The translations under genes and the position numbers were made by a program. From NCBI RefSeq assembly GCF_932526225.1, contig NC_064034.1:250501-314500 (forward strand): 64,000 bases of DNA, in the 5' to 3' direction. The notes under the pieces were generated by a model. That model saw only the letters and a list, made by a program, of their open reading frames with translations. It ran no database searches and had not been told where the DNA came from. Positions within the stretch are counted from its first letter, which is position 1. Each line of letters opens with the position of its first letter. Shown here one piece after another: positions 1 to 12,578 of this stretch. Source of the DNA: Nematostella vectensis (Eukaryota; Cnidaria; Anthozoa; Actiniaria; Edwardsiidae).

Positions 1-2733
1 GGAATCTAGTTAGTTCTTGTGTGCATAAAATATGTACAGGATCCTGAACAAAGCATGAGCACATCAAAGATGCTGAGAGTACATAAAAATGTCCCTATAC
101 CTTCTTTTTATGTCATGACACACCACGAACAGTATAATTAAGTATCGATATTTAAAAAAAAAATAAAGAAAAAAAAATTGGCTATCAGCGGGAATCGAAC
201 CCAGGTCGCTGGGTTAGTAGTCAAGTGCCCGTAACGAAAGACTAACGTGGCATTGCTGAAGGGAATTGTAATGAAAATTACTTTTAATACTATTGGTATC
301 GTAAACTATCCCAAGCAAAGTCACCATCGGACTGGAGGTTACATTCGGGAAAAGCTTCAGGGTTACATTTGGGAATTTGTTTTACGAGTGTAACCTCCAA
401 AAGGTTACAATCGATAATTTTGTTTCCGAATGTAAATTCCAAAAAGTAACATTAGGAAAAATAAAAGAGTATACTCGGAAAAAAAGGTATATCAATCTAT
501 CGAGCGCTATGCTCTATGTTAGAATCTATTTAATCAAGTTATCCAAGGAATCTAGTTAGTTCTTGTGTGCATAAAATATGTACAGGATCCTGAACATAGC
601 ATGAGCACATCAAAGATGCTGAGAGTACATAAAAATGTCCCTATACCTTCTTTTTATGTCATGACACACCAAAAACAGTATAAATAAGTATCGATATTTA
701 AAAAAATAAATAAAGAAAAAAAAATAGGCTATCAGCGGGAATCGAACCCGGGTAGCTGCGTTAGTAGTCAAGTGCCTGCAACGAAAGACTAACGTGGCAT
801 TGCTGAAGGGAATTGTAATGAAAATTACTTTTAATACTATTGGTATCGTAAACTATCCCAAGCAAAGTCACCATCGGACTGGAGGTTACATTCGGGAAAA
901 GCTTCAGGGTTACATTCGGGAATTTGTTTTACGAGTGTAACCTCCAAAAGGTTACAATCGATAATTTTTTTTTTCCGAATGTAAATTCCAAAAAGTAACA
1001 TTAGGAAAAAAAAACAGTATACTCGGAAAAAAAGGTATATCAATCTATCGAGCGCTATGCTCTATGTTAGAATCTACTTAATCAAGTTATCCAAGGAATC
1101 TAGTTAGTTCTTGTGTGCATAAAATATGTACAGGATCCTGAACATAGCATGAGCACATCAAAGATGCTGAGAGTACATAAAAATGTCCCTATACCTTCTT
1201 TTTATGTCATGACACACCAAAAACAGTATAAATAAGTATCGATATTTAAAAAAATAAATAAAGAAAAAAAAATAGGCTATCAGCGGGAATCGAACCCGGG
1301 TAGCTGCGTTAGTAGTCAAGTGCCTGCAACGAAAGACTAACGTGGCATTGCTGAAGGGAATTGTAATGAAAATTACTTTTAATACTATTGGTATCGTAAA
1401 CTATCCCAAGCAAAGTCACCATCGGACTGGAGGTTACATTCGGGAAAAGCTTCAGGGTTACATTCGGGAATTTGTTTTACGAGTGTAACCTCCAAAAGGT
1501 TACAATCGATAATTTTTTTTTTCCGAATGTAAATTCCAAAAAGTAACATTAGGAAAAAAAAACAGTATACTCGGAAAAAAAGGTATATCAATCTATCGAG
1601 CGCTATGCTCTATGTTAGAATCTACTTAATCAAGTTATCCAAGGAATCTAGTTAGTTCTTGTGTGCATAAAATATGTACAGGATCCTGAACAAAGCATGA
1701 GCACATCAAAGATGCTGAGAGTACATAAAAATGTCCATATACCTTCTTTTTATGTCATGACACACCAAGAACAGTATAATTAAGTATTGATATTTAAAAA
1801 AAAAATAATAATGAAAAAAAATAGGCTATCAGCGGGAATCGAACCCAGGTCGCTGCGTTAGTAGTCAAGTGCCCGCAACGAAAGACTAACGTGGCATTGC
1901 TGAAGGGAATTGTAATGAAAATTACTTTTAATACTATTGGTATCGTAAACTATCCCAAGCAAAGTCACCATCGGACTGGAGGTTACATTCGGGAAAAGCT
2001 TCAGGGTTACATTTGGGAATTTGTTTTACGAGTGTAACCTCCAAAAGGTTACAATCGATAATTTTGTTTCCGAATGTAAATTCCAAAAAGTAACATTAGG
2101 AAAAATAAAAGAGTATACTCGGAAAAAAAGGTATATCAATCTATCGAGCGCTATGCTCTATGTTAGAATCTACTTAATCAAGTTATCCAAGGAATCTAGT
2201 TAGTTCTTGTGTGCAGAAAATATGTACAGGATCCTGAACAAAGCATGAGCACATCAAAGATGCTGAGAGTACATAAAAATGTCCCTATACCTTCTTTTTA
2301 TGTCATGACACACCAAGAACAGTATAATTAAGTATCGATATTTAAAAAAAAAAAAAAAAAAAAATTGGCTATCAATGGGAATCGAACCTGGGTCGCTGCG
2401 TTAGTAGTCAAGTGCCCGTAACGAAAGACTAACGTGGCATTGCTGAAGGGAATTGTAATAAAAATTACTTTTAATACTATTGGTATCGTAAACTATCCCA
2501 AGCAAAGTCACCATCGGACTGGAGGTTACATTCGGGAAAAGCTTCAGGGTTACATTCGCGAATTTGTTTTACGAGTGTAACCTCCAAAAGGTTACAATCG
2601 ATAATTTTTTTTCCGAATGTAAATTCCAAAAAGTAACATTAGGAAAAAAAACCCAGTATACTCGGAAAAAAACGTATATCAATCTATCAAGCGCTATGCT
2701 CTATGTTAGAATCTACTTAATCAAGTTATCCTA
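1..2733 (+). repeat. Units 1-5, near-standard monomers
   Basis: Starts are at 1, 547, 1095, 1643 and 2191. Units 2 and 3 are indistinguishable. Unit 5 belongs to the subfamily marked by CATTCGCG, ACCCAGTATAC, CGTATATC and a TCCTAGG end. Nothing other than the repeat is present. Confidence 0.93.
547..1642 (+). repeat. Identical tandem doublet (2 x 548 bp)
   Basis: Units 547-1094 and 1095-1642 match at every position I compared, including private changes: AACATAGC instead of AACAAAGC, AGTGCCTGC instead of AGTGCCCGC, and the same broken A-tract AAATAAATAAAG. They are one of the most recent single-unit duplications in the window. Confidence 0.88.
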
Positions 2734-3429
2734 GGAATCTAGTTAGTTCTTGTGTGCATAAAATATGTACAGGATCCTGAACAAAGCATGAGCACATCAA
2801 AGATGCTGAGAGTACATAAAAATGTCCCTATACCTTCTTTTTATGTCATGACACACCCAAAACAGTATAAATAAGTATCGTTATTAAAAAAAAAAAATAA
2901 AGAAAAAAAAATAGGCTATCAGCGGGAATCGAACCCGGGTAGCTGCGTTAGTAGTCAAGTGCCCGCAACGAAAGACTAACGTGGCATTGCTGAAGGGAAT
3001 TGTAATGAAAATTACTTTTAATACTATTGGTATCGTAAACTATCCCAAGCAAAGTCACCATCGGACTGGAGGTTACATTCGGGAAAAGCTTCAGGGTTAC
3101 ATTCGGGAATTTCGTAACGAAAGACTAACGTGGCATTGCTGAAGGGAATTGTAATGAAAATTACTTTTAATACTATTGGTATCGTAAACTATCCCAAGCA
3201 AAGTCACCATCGGACTGGAGGTTACATTCGGGAAAAGCTTCAGGGTTACATTCGGGAATTTGTTTTACGAGTGTAACCTCCAAAAGGTTACAATCGATAA
3301 TTTTTTTCCCGAATGTAAATTCCAAAAAGTAACATTTGGAAAAAAAAAACAGTATACTCGGAAAAAAAGGTATATCAATCTATCGAGCGCTATGCTCTAT
3401 GTTAGAATCTACTTAATCAAGTTATCCAA
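2734..3429 (+). repeat. Expanded unit (696 bp) with 149-bp internal duplication
   Basis: A segment running from CGNAACGAAAG through CGGGAATTT is present twice; the second copy starts at 3113. The junction reads GGGAATTT then CGTAACG, without obvious microhomology. The same junction recurs near 6834 and 19599. Confidence 0.92.
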
Positions 3430-4270
3430 GGAATCTAGTTAGTTCTTGTGTGTATAAAATATGTACAGGATCCTGAACAAAGCATGAGCACATCAAAGAT
3501 GCTGAGAGTACATAAAAATGTCCCTATACCTTCTTTTTATGTCATGACACACCAAGAACAGTATAATTAAGTATCGATATTTAAAAAAAAAAAAAAATAA
3601 AAATAGGCTATCAGCGGGAATCGAACCCGGGTCGCTGCGTTAGTAGTCAAGTGCCCGCAACGAAAGACTGACGTGGCATTGTTGGAGGGAATTGTAATGA
3701 AAATTACTTTTAATACTATTGGTATCGTAAACTATCCCAAGCAAAGTCACCATCGGACTGGAGGTTACATTCGGGAAAAGCTTCAGGGTTACATTCGGGA
3801 ATTTGTTTTACGAGTGTAACCTCCAAAAGGTTACAATCGATAATTTTTTTTCCGAATGTAAATTCCAAAAAGTAACATTAAAAAAATAAAGAAAAAAAAA
3901 TTGGCTATCAGCGGGAATCGAACCCGGGTCGCTGCGTTAGTAGTCAAGTGCCCGTAACGAAAGACTAACGTGGCATTGCTGAAGGGGATTGTAATGAAAA
4001 TTACATTTAATACTATTGGTATCGTAAACTATCCCAAGCAAAGTCACCATCGGACTGGAGGTTACATTCGGGAAAAGCTTCAGGGTTACATTTGGGAATT
4101 TGTTTTACGAGTGTAACCTCCAAAAGGTTACAATCGATAATTTTTTTTTCCGAATGTAAATTCCAAAAAGTAACATTAGGAAAAATAAAGCAGTATACTC
4201 GGAAAAAAAGGTATATCAATCTATCGAGCGCTATGCTCTATGTTAGAATCTACTTAATCAAGTTATCCAA
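3430..4270 (+). repeat. Fused unit (841 bp): monomer plus ~295-bp partial monomer
   Basis: After TAACATTA (ending at 3880) the sequence jumps back to A-tract-tRNA-like sequence instead of continuing through AGGAAAAA and the unit end. The unit therefore has two tRNA-like elements and two palindrome clusters but one start block. The jump lies at TTA followed by an A-run, which is shared with the ATTTAAAAA tract, consistent with a short-homology junction. Confidence 0.9.
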
Positions 4271-6455
4271 GGAATCTAGTTAGTTCTTGTGTGCATAAAA
4301 TATGTACAGGATCCTGAACAAAGCATGAGCACATCAAAGATGCTGAGAGTACATAAAAATGTCCCTATACCTTCTTTTTATGTCATGACACACCAAGAAC
4401 AGTATAATTAAGTATCGATATTATAAAAAAAAAATAAAGAAAAAAAAATTGGCTATCAGCGGGAATCGAACCCAGGTCGCTGTGTTAGTAGTCAAGTGCC
4501 CGCAATGAAAGACTAACGTGGCATTGCTGAAGGGAATTGTAAGGAAAATTACTTTTAATACTATTGGTATCGTAAACTATCCCAAGCAAAGTCACCATCG
4601 GACTGGAGGTTACATTCGGGAAAAGCTTCAGGGTTACATTTGGGAATTTGTTTTACGAGTGTAACCTCCAAAAGGTTACAATCGATAATTTTGTTTCCGA
4701 ATGTAAATTCCAAAAAGTAACATTAGGAAAAATAAAACAGTATACTCGGAAAAAAAGGTATATCAATCTATCGAGCGCTATGCTCTATGTTAGAATCTAT
4801 TTAATCAAGTTATCCAAGGAATCTAGTTAGTTCTTGTGTGCATAAAATATGTACAGGATCCTGAACAAAGCATGAGCACATCAAAGATGCTGAGAGTACA
4901 TAAAAATGTCCCTATACCTTCTTTTTATGTCATGACACACCAAGAACAGTATAATTAAGTATCGATATTTAAAAAAAAAAATAAAGAAAAAAAAATAGGC
5001 TATCAGCGGGAATCGAACCCGGGTCGCTGCGTTAGTAGTCAAGTGCCCGTAACGAAAGACTAACGTGGCATTGCTAAAGGGAATTGTAATGAAAATTACA
5101 TTTAATACTATTGGTATCGTAAACTATCCCAAGCAAAGTCACCATCGGACTGGAGGTTACATTCGGGAAAAGCTTCAGGGTTACATTCGGGAATTTGTTT
5201 TACGAGTGTAACCTCCAAAAGGTTACAATCGATAATTTTTTTTCCGAATGTAAATTCCAAAAAGTAACATTAGGAAAAAAAAACAGTATACTCGGAAAAA
5301 AAGGTATATCAATCTATCGAGCGCTATGCTCTATGTTAGAATCTACTTAATCAAGTTATCCAAGGAATCTAGTTAGTTCTTGTGTGCATAAAATATGTAC
5401 AGGATCCTGAACAAAGCATGAGCACATCAAAGATGCTGAGAGTACATAAAAATGTCCCTATACCTTCTTTTTATGTCATGACACACCAAGAACAGTATAA
5501 TTAAGTATTGATATTTAAAAAAAAATAATAAAGAAAAAAAATAGGCTATCAGCGGGAATCGAACCCAGGTCGCTGCGTTAGTAGTCAAGTGCCCGCAACG
5601 AAAGACTAACGTGGCATTGCTGAAGGGAATTGTAATGAAAATTACTTTTAATACTATTGGTATCGTAAACTATCCCAAGCAAAATCACCATCGGACTGGA
5701 GGTTACATTCGGGAAAAGCTTCAGGGTTACATTTGGGAATTTGTTTTACGAGTGTAACCTCCAAAAGGTTACAATCGATAATTTTGTTTCCGAATGTAAA
5801 TTCCAAAAAGTAACATTAGGAAAATAAAAGAGTATACTCGGAAAAAAAGGTATATCAATCTATCGAGCGCTATGCTCTATGTTAGAATCTACTTAATCAA
5901 GTTATCCAAGGAATGTAGTTAGTTTTTGTGTGCAGAAAATATGTACAGGATCCTGAACAAAGCATGAGCACATCAAAGATGCTGAGAGTACATAAAAATG
6001 TCCCTATACCTTCTTTTTATGTCATGACACACCAAGAACAGTATAATTAAGTATCGATATTTAAAAAAAAAAATAAAGAAAAAAAAAAAAAGCTATCAGC
6101 GGGAATCGAACCTGGGTCGCTGCGTTAGTAGTCAAGTGCCCGTAACGAAAGACTAACGTGGCATTGCTGAAGGGAATTGTAATAAAATTACTTTTAATAC
6201 TATTGGTATCGTAAACTTTCCCAAGCAAAGTCACCATCGGACTGGAGGTTACATTCGGGAAAAGCTTCAGGGTTACATTCGCGAATTTGTTTTACGAGTG
6301 TAACCTCCAAAAGGTTACAATCGATAATTTTTTTTCCGAATGTAAATTCCAAAAAGTAACATTAGGAAAAAAACCCAGTATACTCGGAAAAAAACGTATA
6401 TCAATCTATCGAGCGCTATGCTCTATGTTAGAATCTACTTAATCAAGTTATCCTA
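4271..6455 (+). repeat. Units 8-11, standard monomers
   Basis: Starts are at 4271, 4818, 5364 and 5910. The first is the GTAAGG/GCTGTG subtype that recurs at 11820, 18126, 21849, 25126 and 33618. Units from 4818 to about 7000 correspond to 12367-14549 at an offset near 7549. Confidence 0.92.
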
Positions 6456-7152
6456 GGAATCTAGTTAGTTCTTGTGTGCATAAAATATGTACAGGATCCT
6501 GAACAAAGCATGAGCACATCAAAGATGCTGAGAGTACATACAAATGTCCCTATACCTTCTTTTTATGTCATGACACACCAAAAACAGTATAAATAAGTAT
6601 CGATATTTAAAAAAAAAAATAAAGAAAAAAAAATAGGCTATCAGCGGGAATCGAACCCGGGTAGCTGCGTTAGTAGTCAAGTGCCCGCAACGAAAGACTA
6701 ACGTGGCATTGCTGAAGGGAATTGTAATGAAAATTACTTTTAATACTATTGGTATCGTAAACTATCCCAAGCAAAGTCACCATCGGACTGGAGGTTACAT
6801 TCGGGAAAAGCTTCAGGGTTACATTCGGGAATTTCGTAACGAAAGACTAACGTGGCATTGCTGAAGGGAATTGTAATGAAAATTACTTTTAATACTATTG
6901 GTATCGTAAACTATCCCAAGCAAAGTCACCATCGGACTGGAGGTTACATTCGGGAAAAGCTTCAGGGTTACATTCGGGAATTTGTTTTACGAGTGTAACC
7001 TCCAAAAGGTTACAATCGATAATTTTTTTTCCCGAATGTAAATTCCAAAAAGTAACATTTGGAAAAAAAAAACAGTATACTCGGAAAAAAAGGTATATCA
7101 ATCTATCGAGCGCTATGCTCTATGTTAGAATCTACTTAATCAAGTTATCCAA
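6456..7152 (+). repeat. Expanded unit (697 bp)
   Basis: It carries the same internal duplication as the unit at 2734, with the junction at about 6833/6834. The following unit again has the GTGTGTATAAAA start variant and GTTGGAGGG, as after 3430, so a multi-unit block was copied rather than this junction arising twice. Confidence 0.92.
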
Positions 7153-9332
7153 GGAATCTAGTTAGTTCTTGTGTGTATAAAATATGTACAGGATCCTGAA
7201 CAAAGCATGAGCACATCAAAGATGCTGAGAGTACATAAAAATGTCCCTATACCTTCTTTTTATGTCATGACACACCAAGAACAGTATAATTAAGTATCGA
7301 TATTTAAAAAAATAAATAAATAAAAATAGGCTATCAGCGGGAATCGAACCCGGGTCGCTGCGTTAGTAGTCAAGTGCCCGCAACGAAAGACTAACGTGGC
7401 ATTGTTGGAGGGAATTGTAATGAAAAATACTTTTAATACTATTGGTATCGTAAACTATCCCAAGCAAAGTCACCATCGGACTGGAGGTTACATTCGGGAA
7501 AAGCTTCAGGGTTACATTCGGGAATTTGTTTTACGAGTGTAACCTCCAAAAGGTTACAATCGATAATTTTTTTTTCCCAATGTAAATTCCAAAAAGTAAC
7601 ATTAGGAAAAAAACCCAGTATACTCGGAAAAAAAGGTATATCAATCTATCGAGCGCTATGCTCTATGTTAGAACCTACTTAATCAAGTTATCCAAGGAAT
7701 CTAGTTAGTTCTTGTGTGCATAAAATATGTACAGGATCCTGAACAAAGCATGAGCACATCAAAGATGCTGAGAGTACATAAAAATGTCCCTATACCTTCT
7801 TTTTATGTCATGACACACCAAGAACAGTATAATTAAGTATCGATATTTAAAAAAAAAAATAAAGAAAAAAAAAATAGGCTATCAGCGGGAATCGAACCCA
7901 GGTCGCTGCGTTAGTAGTCAAGTGCCCGCAACGAAAGACTAACGTGGCATTGCTGAAGGGAATTGTAATGAAAATTACTTTTAATACTATTGGTATCGTA
8001 AACTATCCCAAGCAAAGTCACCATCGGACTGGAGGTTACATTCGGGAAAAGCTTCAGGGTTACATTTGGGAATTTGTTTTACGAGTGTAACCTCCAAAAG
8101 GTTACAATCGATAATTTTGTTTCCGAATGTAAATTCCAAAAAGTAACATTAGGAAAAATAAAACAGTATACTCGGAAAAAAGGTATATCAATCTATAGAG
8201 CGCTATGCTCTATGTTAGAACCTACTTAATCAAGTTATCCAAGGAATCTAGTTAGTTCTTGTGTACATAAAATATGTACAGGATCCTGAACAAAGCATGA
8301 GCACATCAAAGATGCTGAGAGTACATAAAAATGTCCCTATACCTTCTTTTTATGTCATGACACACCAAGAACAGTATAATTAAGTATCGATATTTAAAAA
8401 AAACAAATAAAGAAAAAAAATAGGCTATCAGCGGGAATCGAACCCGGGTCGCTGCGTTAGTAGTCAAGTGCCCGCAACGAAAGACTAACGTGGCATTGCT
8501 GAAGGGAATTGTAATGAAAATTACTTTTAATACTATTGGTATTGTAAACTATCCCAAGCAAAGTCACCATCGGGCTGGAGGTTACATTCGGGATAAGCTT
8601 CAGGGTTACATTCGGGAATTTGTTTTACGAGTGTAACCTCCAAAAGGTTACAATCGATAATTTTTTTTCCGAATGTAAATTCCAAAAAGTAACATTAGGA
8701 AAAATAAAGCAGTATACTCGGAAAAAAAGGTATATCAATCTATCGAGCGCTATGCTCTATGTTAGAATCTACTTAATCAAGTTATCCAAGGAATCTAGTT
8801 AGTTCTTGTGTGCATAAAATATGTACAGGATCCTGAACAAAGCATGAGCACATCAAAGATGCTGAGAGTACATAAAAATGTCCCTATACCTTCTTTTTAT
8901 GTCATGACACACCAAGAACAGTATAATTAAGTATCGATATTTAAAAAAAAAAATAAATAAAAATAGGCTATCAGCGGGAATCGAACCCGGGTCGCTGCGT
9001 TAGTAGTCAAGTGCCCGCAACGAAAGACTAACGTGGCATTGTTGGAGGGAATTGTAATGAAAATTACTTTTAATACTATTGGTATCGTAAACTATCCCAA
9101 GCAAAGTCACCATCGGACTGGAGGTTACATTCGGGAAAAGCTTCAGGGTTACATTCGGGAATTTGTTTTACGAGTGTAACCTCCAAAAGGTTACAATCGA
9201 TAATTTTTTTTTCCCAATGTAAATTCCAAAAAGTAACATTAGGAAAAAAACCCAGTATACTCGGAAAAAAAGGTATATCAATCTATCGAGCGCTATGCTC
9301 TATGTTAGAACCTACTTAATCAAGTTATCCAA
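7153..9332 (+). repeat. Units 13-16, standard monomers
   Basis: Starts are at 7153, 7696, 8243 and 8790. The unit at 8243 is the GGGATAAGCTTC/ATTGTAAAC subtype with GTACATAAAA near its start. Units 7696-8789 correspond to 10726-11819 at an offset of 3030 bp. Confidence 0.92.
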
Positions 9333-10177
9333 GGAATCTAGTTAGTTCTTGTGTGCATAAAATATGTACAGGATCCTGAACAAAGCATGAGCACATCAAA
9401 AATGCTGAGAGTACATAAAAATGTCCCTATACCTTCTTTTTATGTCATGACACACCAAGAACAGTATAATTAAGTATCGATATTTAAAAAAAAAAATAAA
9501 GAAAAAAAAAATAGGCTATCAGCGGGAATCGAACCCGGGTCGCTGCGTTATTAGTCAAGTGCCCGTAACGAAAGACTAACGTGGCATTGCTGAAGGGAAT
9601 TGTAATGAAAATTACATTTAATACTATTGGTATCGTAAACTATCCCAAGCAAAGTCACCATCGGACTGGAGGTTACATTCGGGAAAAGCTTCAGGGTTAC
9701 ATTCGGGAATTTGTTTTACGAGTGTAACCTCCAAAAGGTTACAATCGATAATTTTTTTTCCGAATGTAAATTCCAAAAAGTAACATTAAAAAAATAAAGA
9801 AAAAAAAATTGGCTATCAGCGGGAATCGAACCCGGGTCGCTGCGTTAGTAGTCAAGTGCCCGTAACGAAAGACTAACGTGGCATTGCTGAAGGGAATTGT
9901 AATGAAAATTACATTTAATACTATTGGTATCGTAAACTATCCCAAGCAAAGTCACCATCGGACTGGAGGTTACATTCGGGAAAAGCTTCAGGGTTACATT
10001 CGGGAATTTGTTTTACGAGTGTAACCTCCAAAAGGTTACAATCGATAATTTTTTTTCCGAATGTAAATTCCAAAAAGTAACATTAGGAAAAAAAAAACAG
10101 TATACTCGGAAAAAAAGGTATATCAATCTATCGAGCGCTATGCTCTATGTTAGAATCTACTTAATCAAGTTATCCAA
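9333..10177 (+). repeat. Fused unit (845 bp)
   Basis: The fusion junction is at about 9788/9789 and matches that at 3880. The private change GTTATTAGTC near 9549 reappears near 16406 in the next fused unit, so units 9333 and 16190 are copies of each other (offset 6857). Confidence 0.9.
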
Positions 10178-12402
10178 GGAATCTAGTTAGTTCTTGTGTG
10201 CATAAAATATGTACAGGATCCTGAACAAAGCATGAGCACATCAAAGATGCTGAGAGTACATAAAAATGTCCCTATACCTTCTTTTTATGTCATGACACAC
10301 CAAGAACAGTATAATTAAGTATTGATATTTAAAAAAAAAATAATAAAGAAAAAAAATAGGCTATCAGCGGGAATCGAACCCGGGTCGCTGCGTTAGTAGT
10401 CAAGTGCCCGTAACGAAAGACTAACGTGGCATTGCTGAAGGGAATTGTAATGAAAATTACATTTAATACTATTGGTATCGTAAACTATCCCAAGCAAAGT
10501 CACCATCGGACTGGAGGTTACATTCGGGAAAAGCTTCAGGGTTACATTCGGGAATTTGTTTTACGAGTGTAACCTCCAAAAGGTTACAATCGATAATTTT
10601 TTTTCCGAATGTAAATTCCAAAAAGTAACATTAGGAAAAATAAAACAGTATACTCGGAAAAAAAGGTATATCAATCTATCGAGCGCTATGCTCTATGTTA
10701 GAATCTACTTAATCAAGTTATCCAAGGAATCTAGTTAGTTCTTGTGTGCATAAAATATGTACAGGATCCTGAACAAAGCATGAGCACATCAAAGATGCTG
10801 AGAGTACATAAAAATGTCCCTATACCTTCTTTTTATGTCATGACACACCAAGAACAGTATAATTAAGTATTGATATTTAAAAAAAAAATAATAAAGAAAA
10901 AAAATAGGCTATCAGCGGAAATCGAACCCAGGTCGCTGCGTTAGTAGTCAAGTGCCCGCAACGAAAGACTAACGTGGCATTGCTGAAGGGAATTGTAATG
11001 AAAATTACTTTTAATACTATTGGTATCGTAAACTATCCCAAGCAAAGTCACCATCGGACTGGAGGTTACATTCGGGAAAAGCTTCAGGGTTACATTTGGG
11101 AATTTGTTTTACGAGTGTAACCTCCAAAAGGTTACAATCGATAATTTTGTTTCCGAATGTAAATTCCAAAAAGTAACATTAGGAAAAAAAAAACAGTATA
11201 CTCGGAAAAAAGGTATATCAATCAATAGAGCGCTATGCTCTATGTTAGAACCTACTTAATCAAGTTATCCAAGGAATCTAGTTAGTTCTTGTGTACATAA
11301 AATATGTACAGGATCCTGAACAAAGCATGAGCACATCAAAGATGCTGAGAGTACATAAAAATGTCCCTATACCTTCTTTTTATGTCATGACACACCAAGA
11401 ACAGTATAATTAAGTATCGATATTTAAAAAAAACAAATAAAGAAAAAAAATAGGCTATCAGCGGGAATCGAACCCGGGTCGCTGCGTTAGTAGTCAAGTG
11501 CCCGCAACGAAAGACTAACGTGGCATTGCTGAAGGGAATTGTAATGAAAATTACTTTTAATACTATTGGTATTGTAAACTATCCCAAGCAAAGTCACCAT
11601 CGGGCTGGAGGTTACATTCGGGATAAGCTTCAGGGTTACATTCGGGAATTTGTTTTACGAGTGTAACCTCCAAAAGGTTACAATCGATAATTTTTTTTCC
11701 GAATGTAAATTCCAAAAAGTAACATTAGGAAAAATAAAGCAGTATACTCGGAAAAAAAGGTATATCAATCTATCGAGCGCTATGCTCTATGTTAGAATCT
11801 ACTTAATCAAGTTATCCAAGGAATCTAGTTAGTTCTTGTGTGCATAAAATATGTACAGGATCCTGAACAAAGCATGAGCACATCAAAGATGCTGAGAGTA
11901 CATAAAAATGTCCCTATACCTTCTTTTTATGTCATGACACACCAAGAACAGTATAATTAAGTATCGATATTATAAAAATAAAATAAAGAAAAAAAAATTG
12001 GCTATCAGCGGGAATCGAACCCAGGTCGCTGTGTTAGTAGTCAAGTGCCCGCAATGAAAGACTAACGTGGCATTGCTGAAGGGAATTGTAAGGAAAATTA
12101 CTTTTAATACTATTGGTATCGTAAACTATCCCAAGCAAAGTCACCATCGGACTGGAGGTTACATTCGGGAAAAGCTTCAGGGTTACATTTGGGAATTTGT
12201 TTTACGAGTGTAACCTCCAAAAGGTTACAATCGATAATTTTGTTTCCGAATGTAAATTCCAAAAAGTAACATTAGGAAAAATAAAACAGTATACTCGGAA
12301 AAAAAGGTATATCAATCTATCGAGCGCTATGCTCTATGTTAGAATCTATTTAATCAAGTTATCCAAGGAATCTAGTTAGTTCTTGTGTGCATAAAATATG
12401 TA

Positions 12403-12412
12403 CAGGATCCTG
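12403..12412. repeat. Palindrome CAGGATCCTG (BamHI site)
   Basis: A perfect 10-bp palindrome is found once per unit and contains GGATCC. It is lost in units with AAGATCC (22434 and 25711) and in the ACAGTATCC units near 43221 and 51145. BamHI digestion should yield a ladder of about 547 bp. Confidence 0.9.
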
Positions 12413-12476
12413 AACAAAGCATGAGCACATCAAAGATGCTGAGAGTACATAAAAATGTCCCTATACCTTCTTTTTA

Positions 12477-12486
12477 TGTCATGACA
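12477..12486. repeat. Palindrome TGTCATGACA
   Basis: A perfect 10-bp palindrome lies about 65 bp downstream of the GGATCC palindrome in each unit. It is almost invariant; one unit near 14118 has TGTCACGACA. It could be a site for a dimeric DNA-binding protein, but nothing else supports that. Confidence 0.85.
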
Positions 12487-12519
12487 CACCAAGAACAGTA
12501 TAATTAAGTATCGATATTT

Positions 12520-12544
12520 AAAAAAAAAAATAAAGAAAAAAAAA
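12520..12544 (-). terminator. A/T-tract, Pol III terminator-like on minus strand
   Basis: On the plus strand this is a run of A broken by a T and a G. On the minus strand it gives several runs of four or more T beginning 2-3 bases after the tRNA-like 3' end, exactly where Pol III would stop. Any minus-strand transcript from the tRNA-like element should therefore be only about 75-80 nt. The tract is the most length-variable part of the monomer, ranging from broken forms with TAATAA to pure runs over 20 A (around 2344, 15250, 29102, 32383 and 46067). On the plus strand it also contains AATAAA in many units. Confidence 0.5.
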
Positions 12545-12557
12545 TAGGCTATCAGCG

Positions 12558-12568
12558 GGAATCGAACC
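12558..12568 (-). promoter_or_regulatory. Pol III B box, consensus match
   Basis: The minus strand reads GGTTCGATTCC, a full match to the internal B-box consensus GGTTCGANTCC bound by TFIIIC. The best A-box candidate (TAGTCTTTCG, minus strand, about 43 bases upstream) has normal spacing but matches only its first bases, so promoter strength is doubtful. The B box is intact in nearly all of the roughly 120 copies; single-base hits were seen at 10919, 17224, 33814, 42837 and 50761. High conservation may only reflect recent array homogenisation. Confidence 0.6.
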
Positions 12569-12578
12569 CGGGTCGCTG

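Noticed and set aside
377-559. Recurring 60-residue plus-strand open frame with ECNLQKVT and ECKFQKVT motifs (also at 2021, 8620, 12197 and about 30 other places)
   Set aside because: It lies over the palindrome cluster, and the peptide repeat mirrors the inverted DNA motif. It is broken in many units by A-run length changes, has no recognisable domain and ends at the same stop only because the DNA repeats.
837-1043. 68-residue minus-strand open frame, repeated in several units
   Set aside because: It overlaps the plus-strand frame on the same repeat, depends on T-run length and has no known fold or start context.
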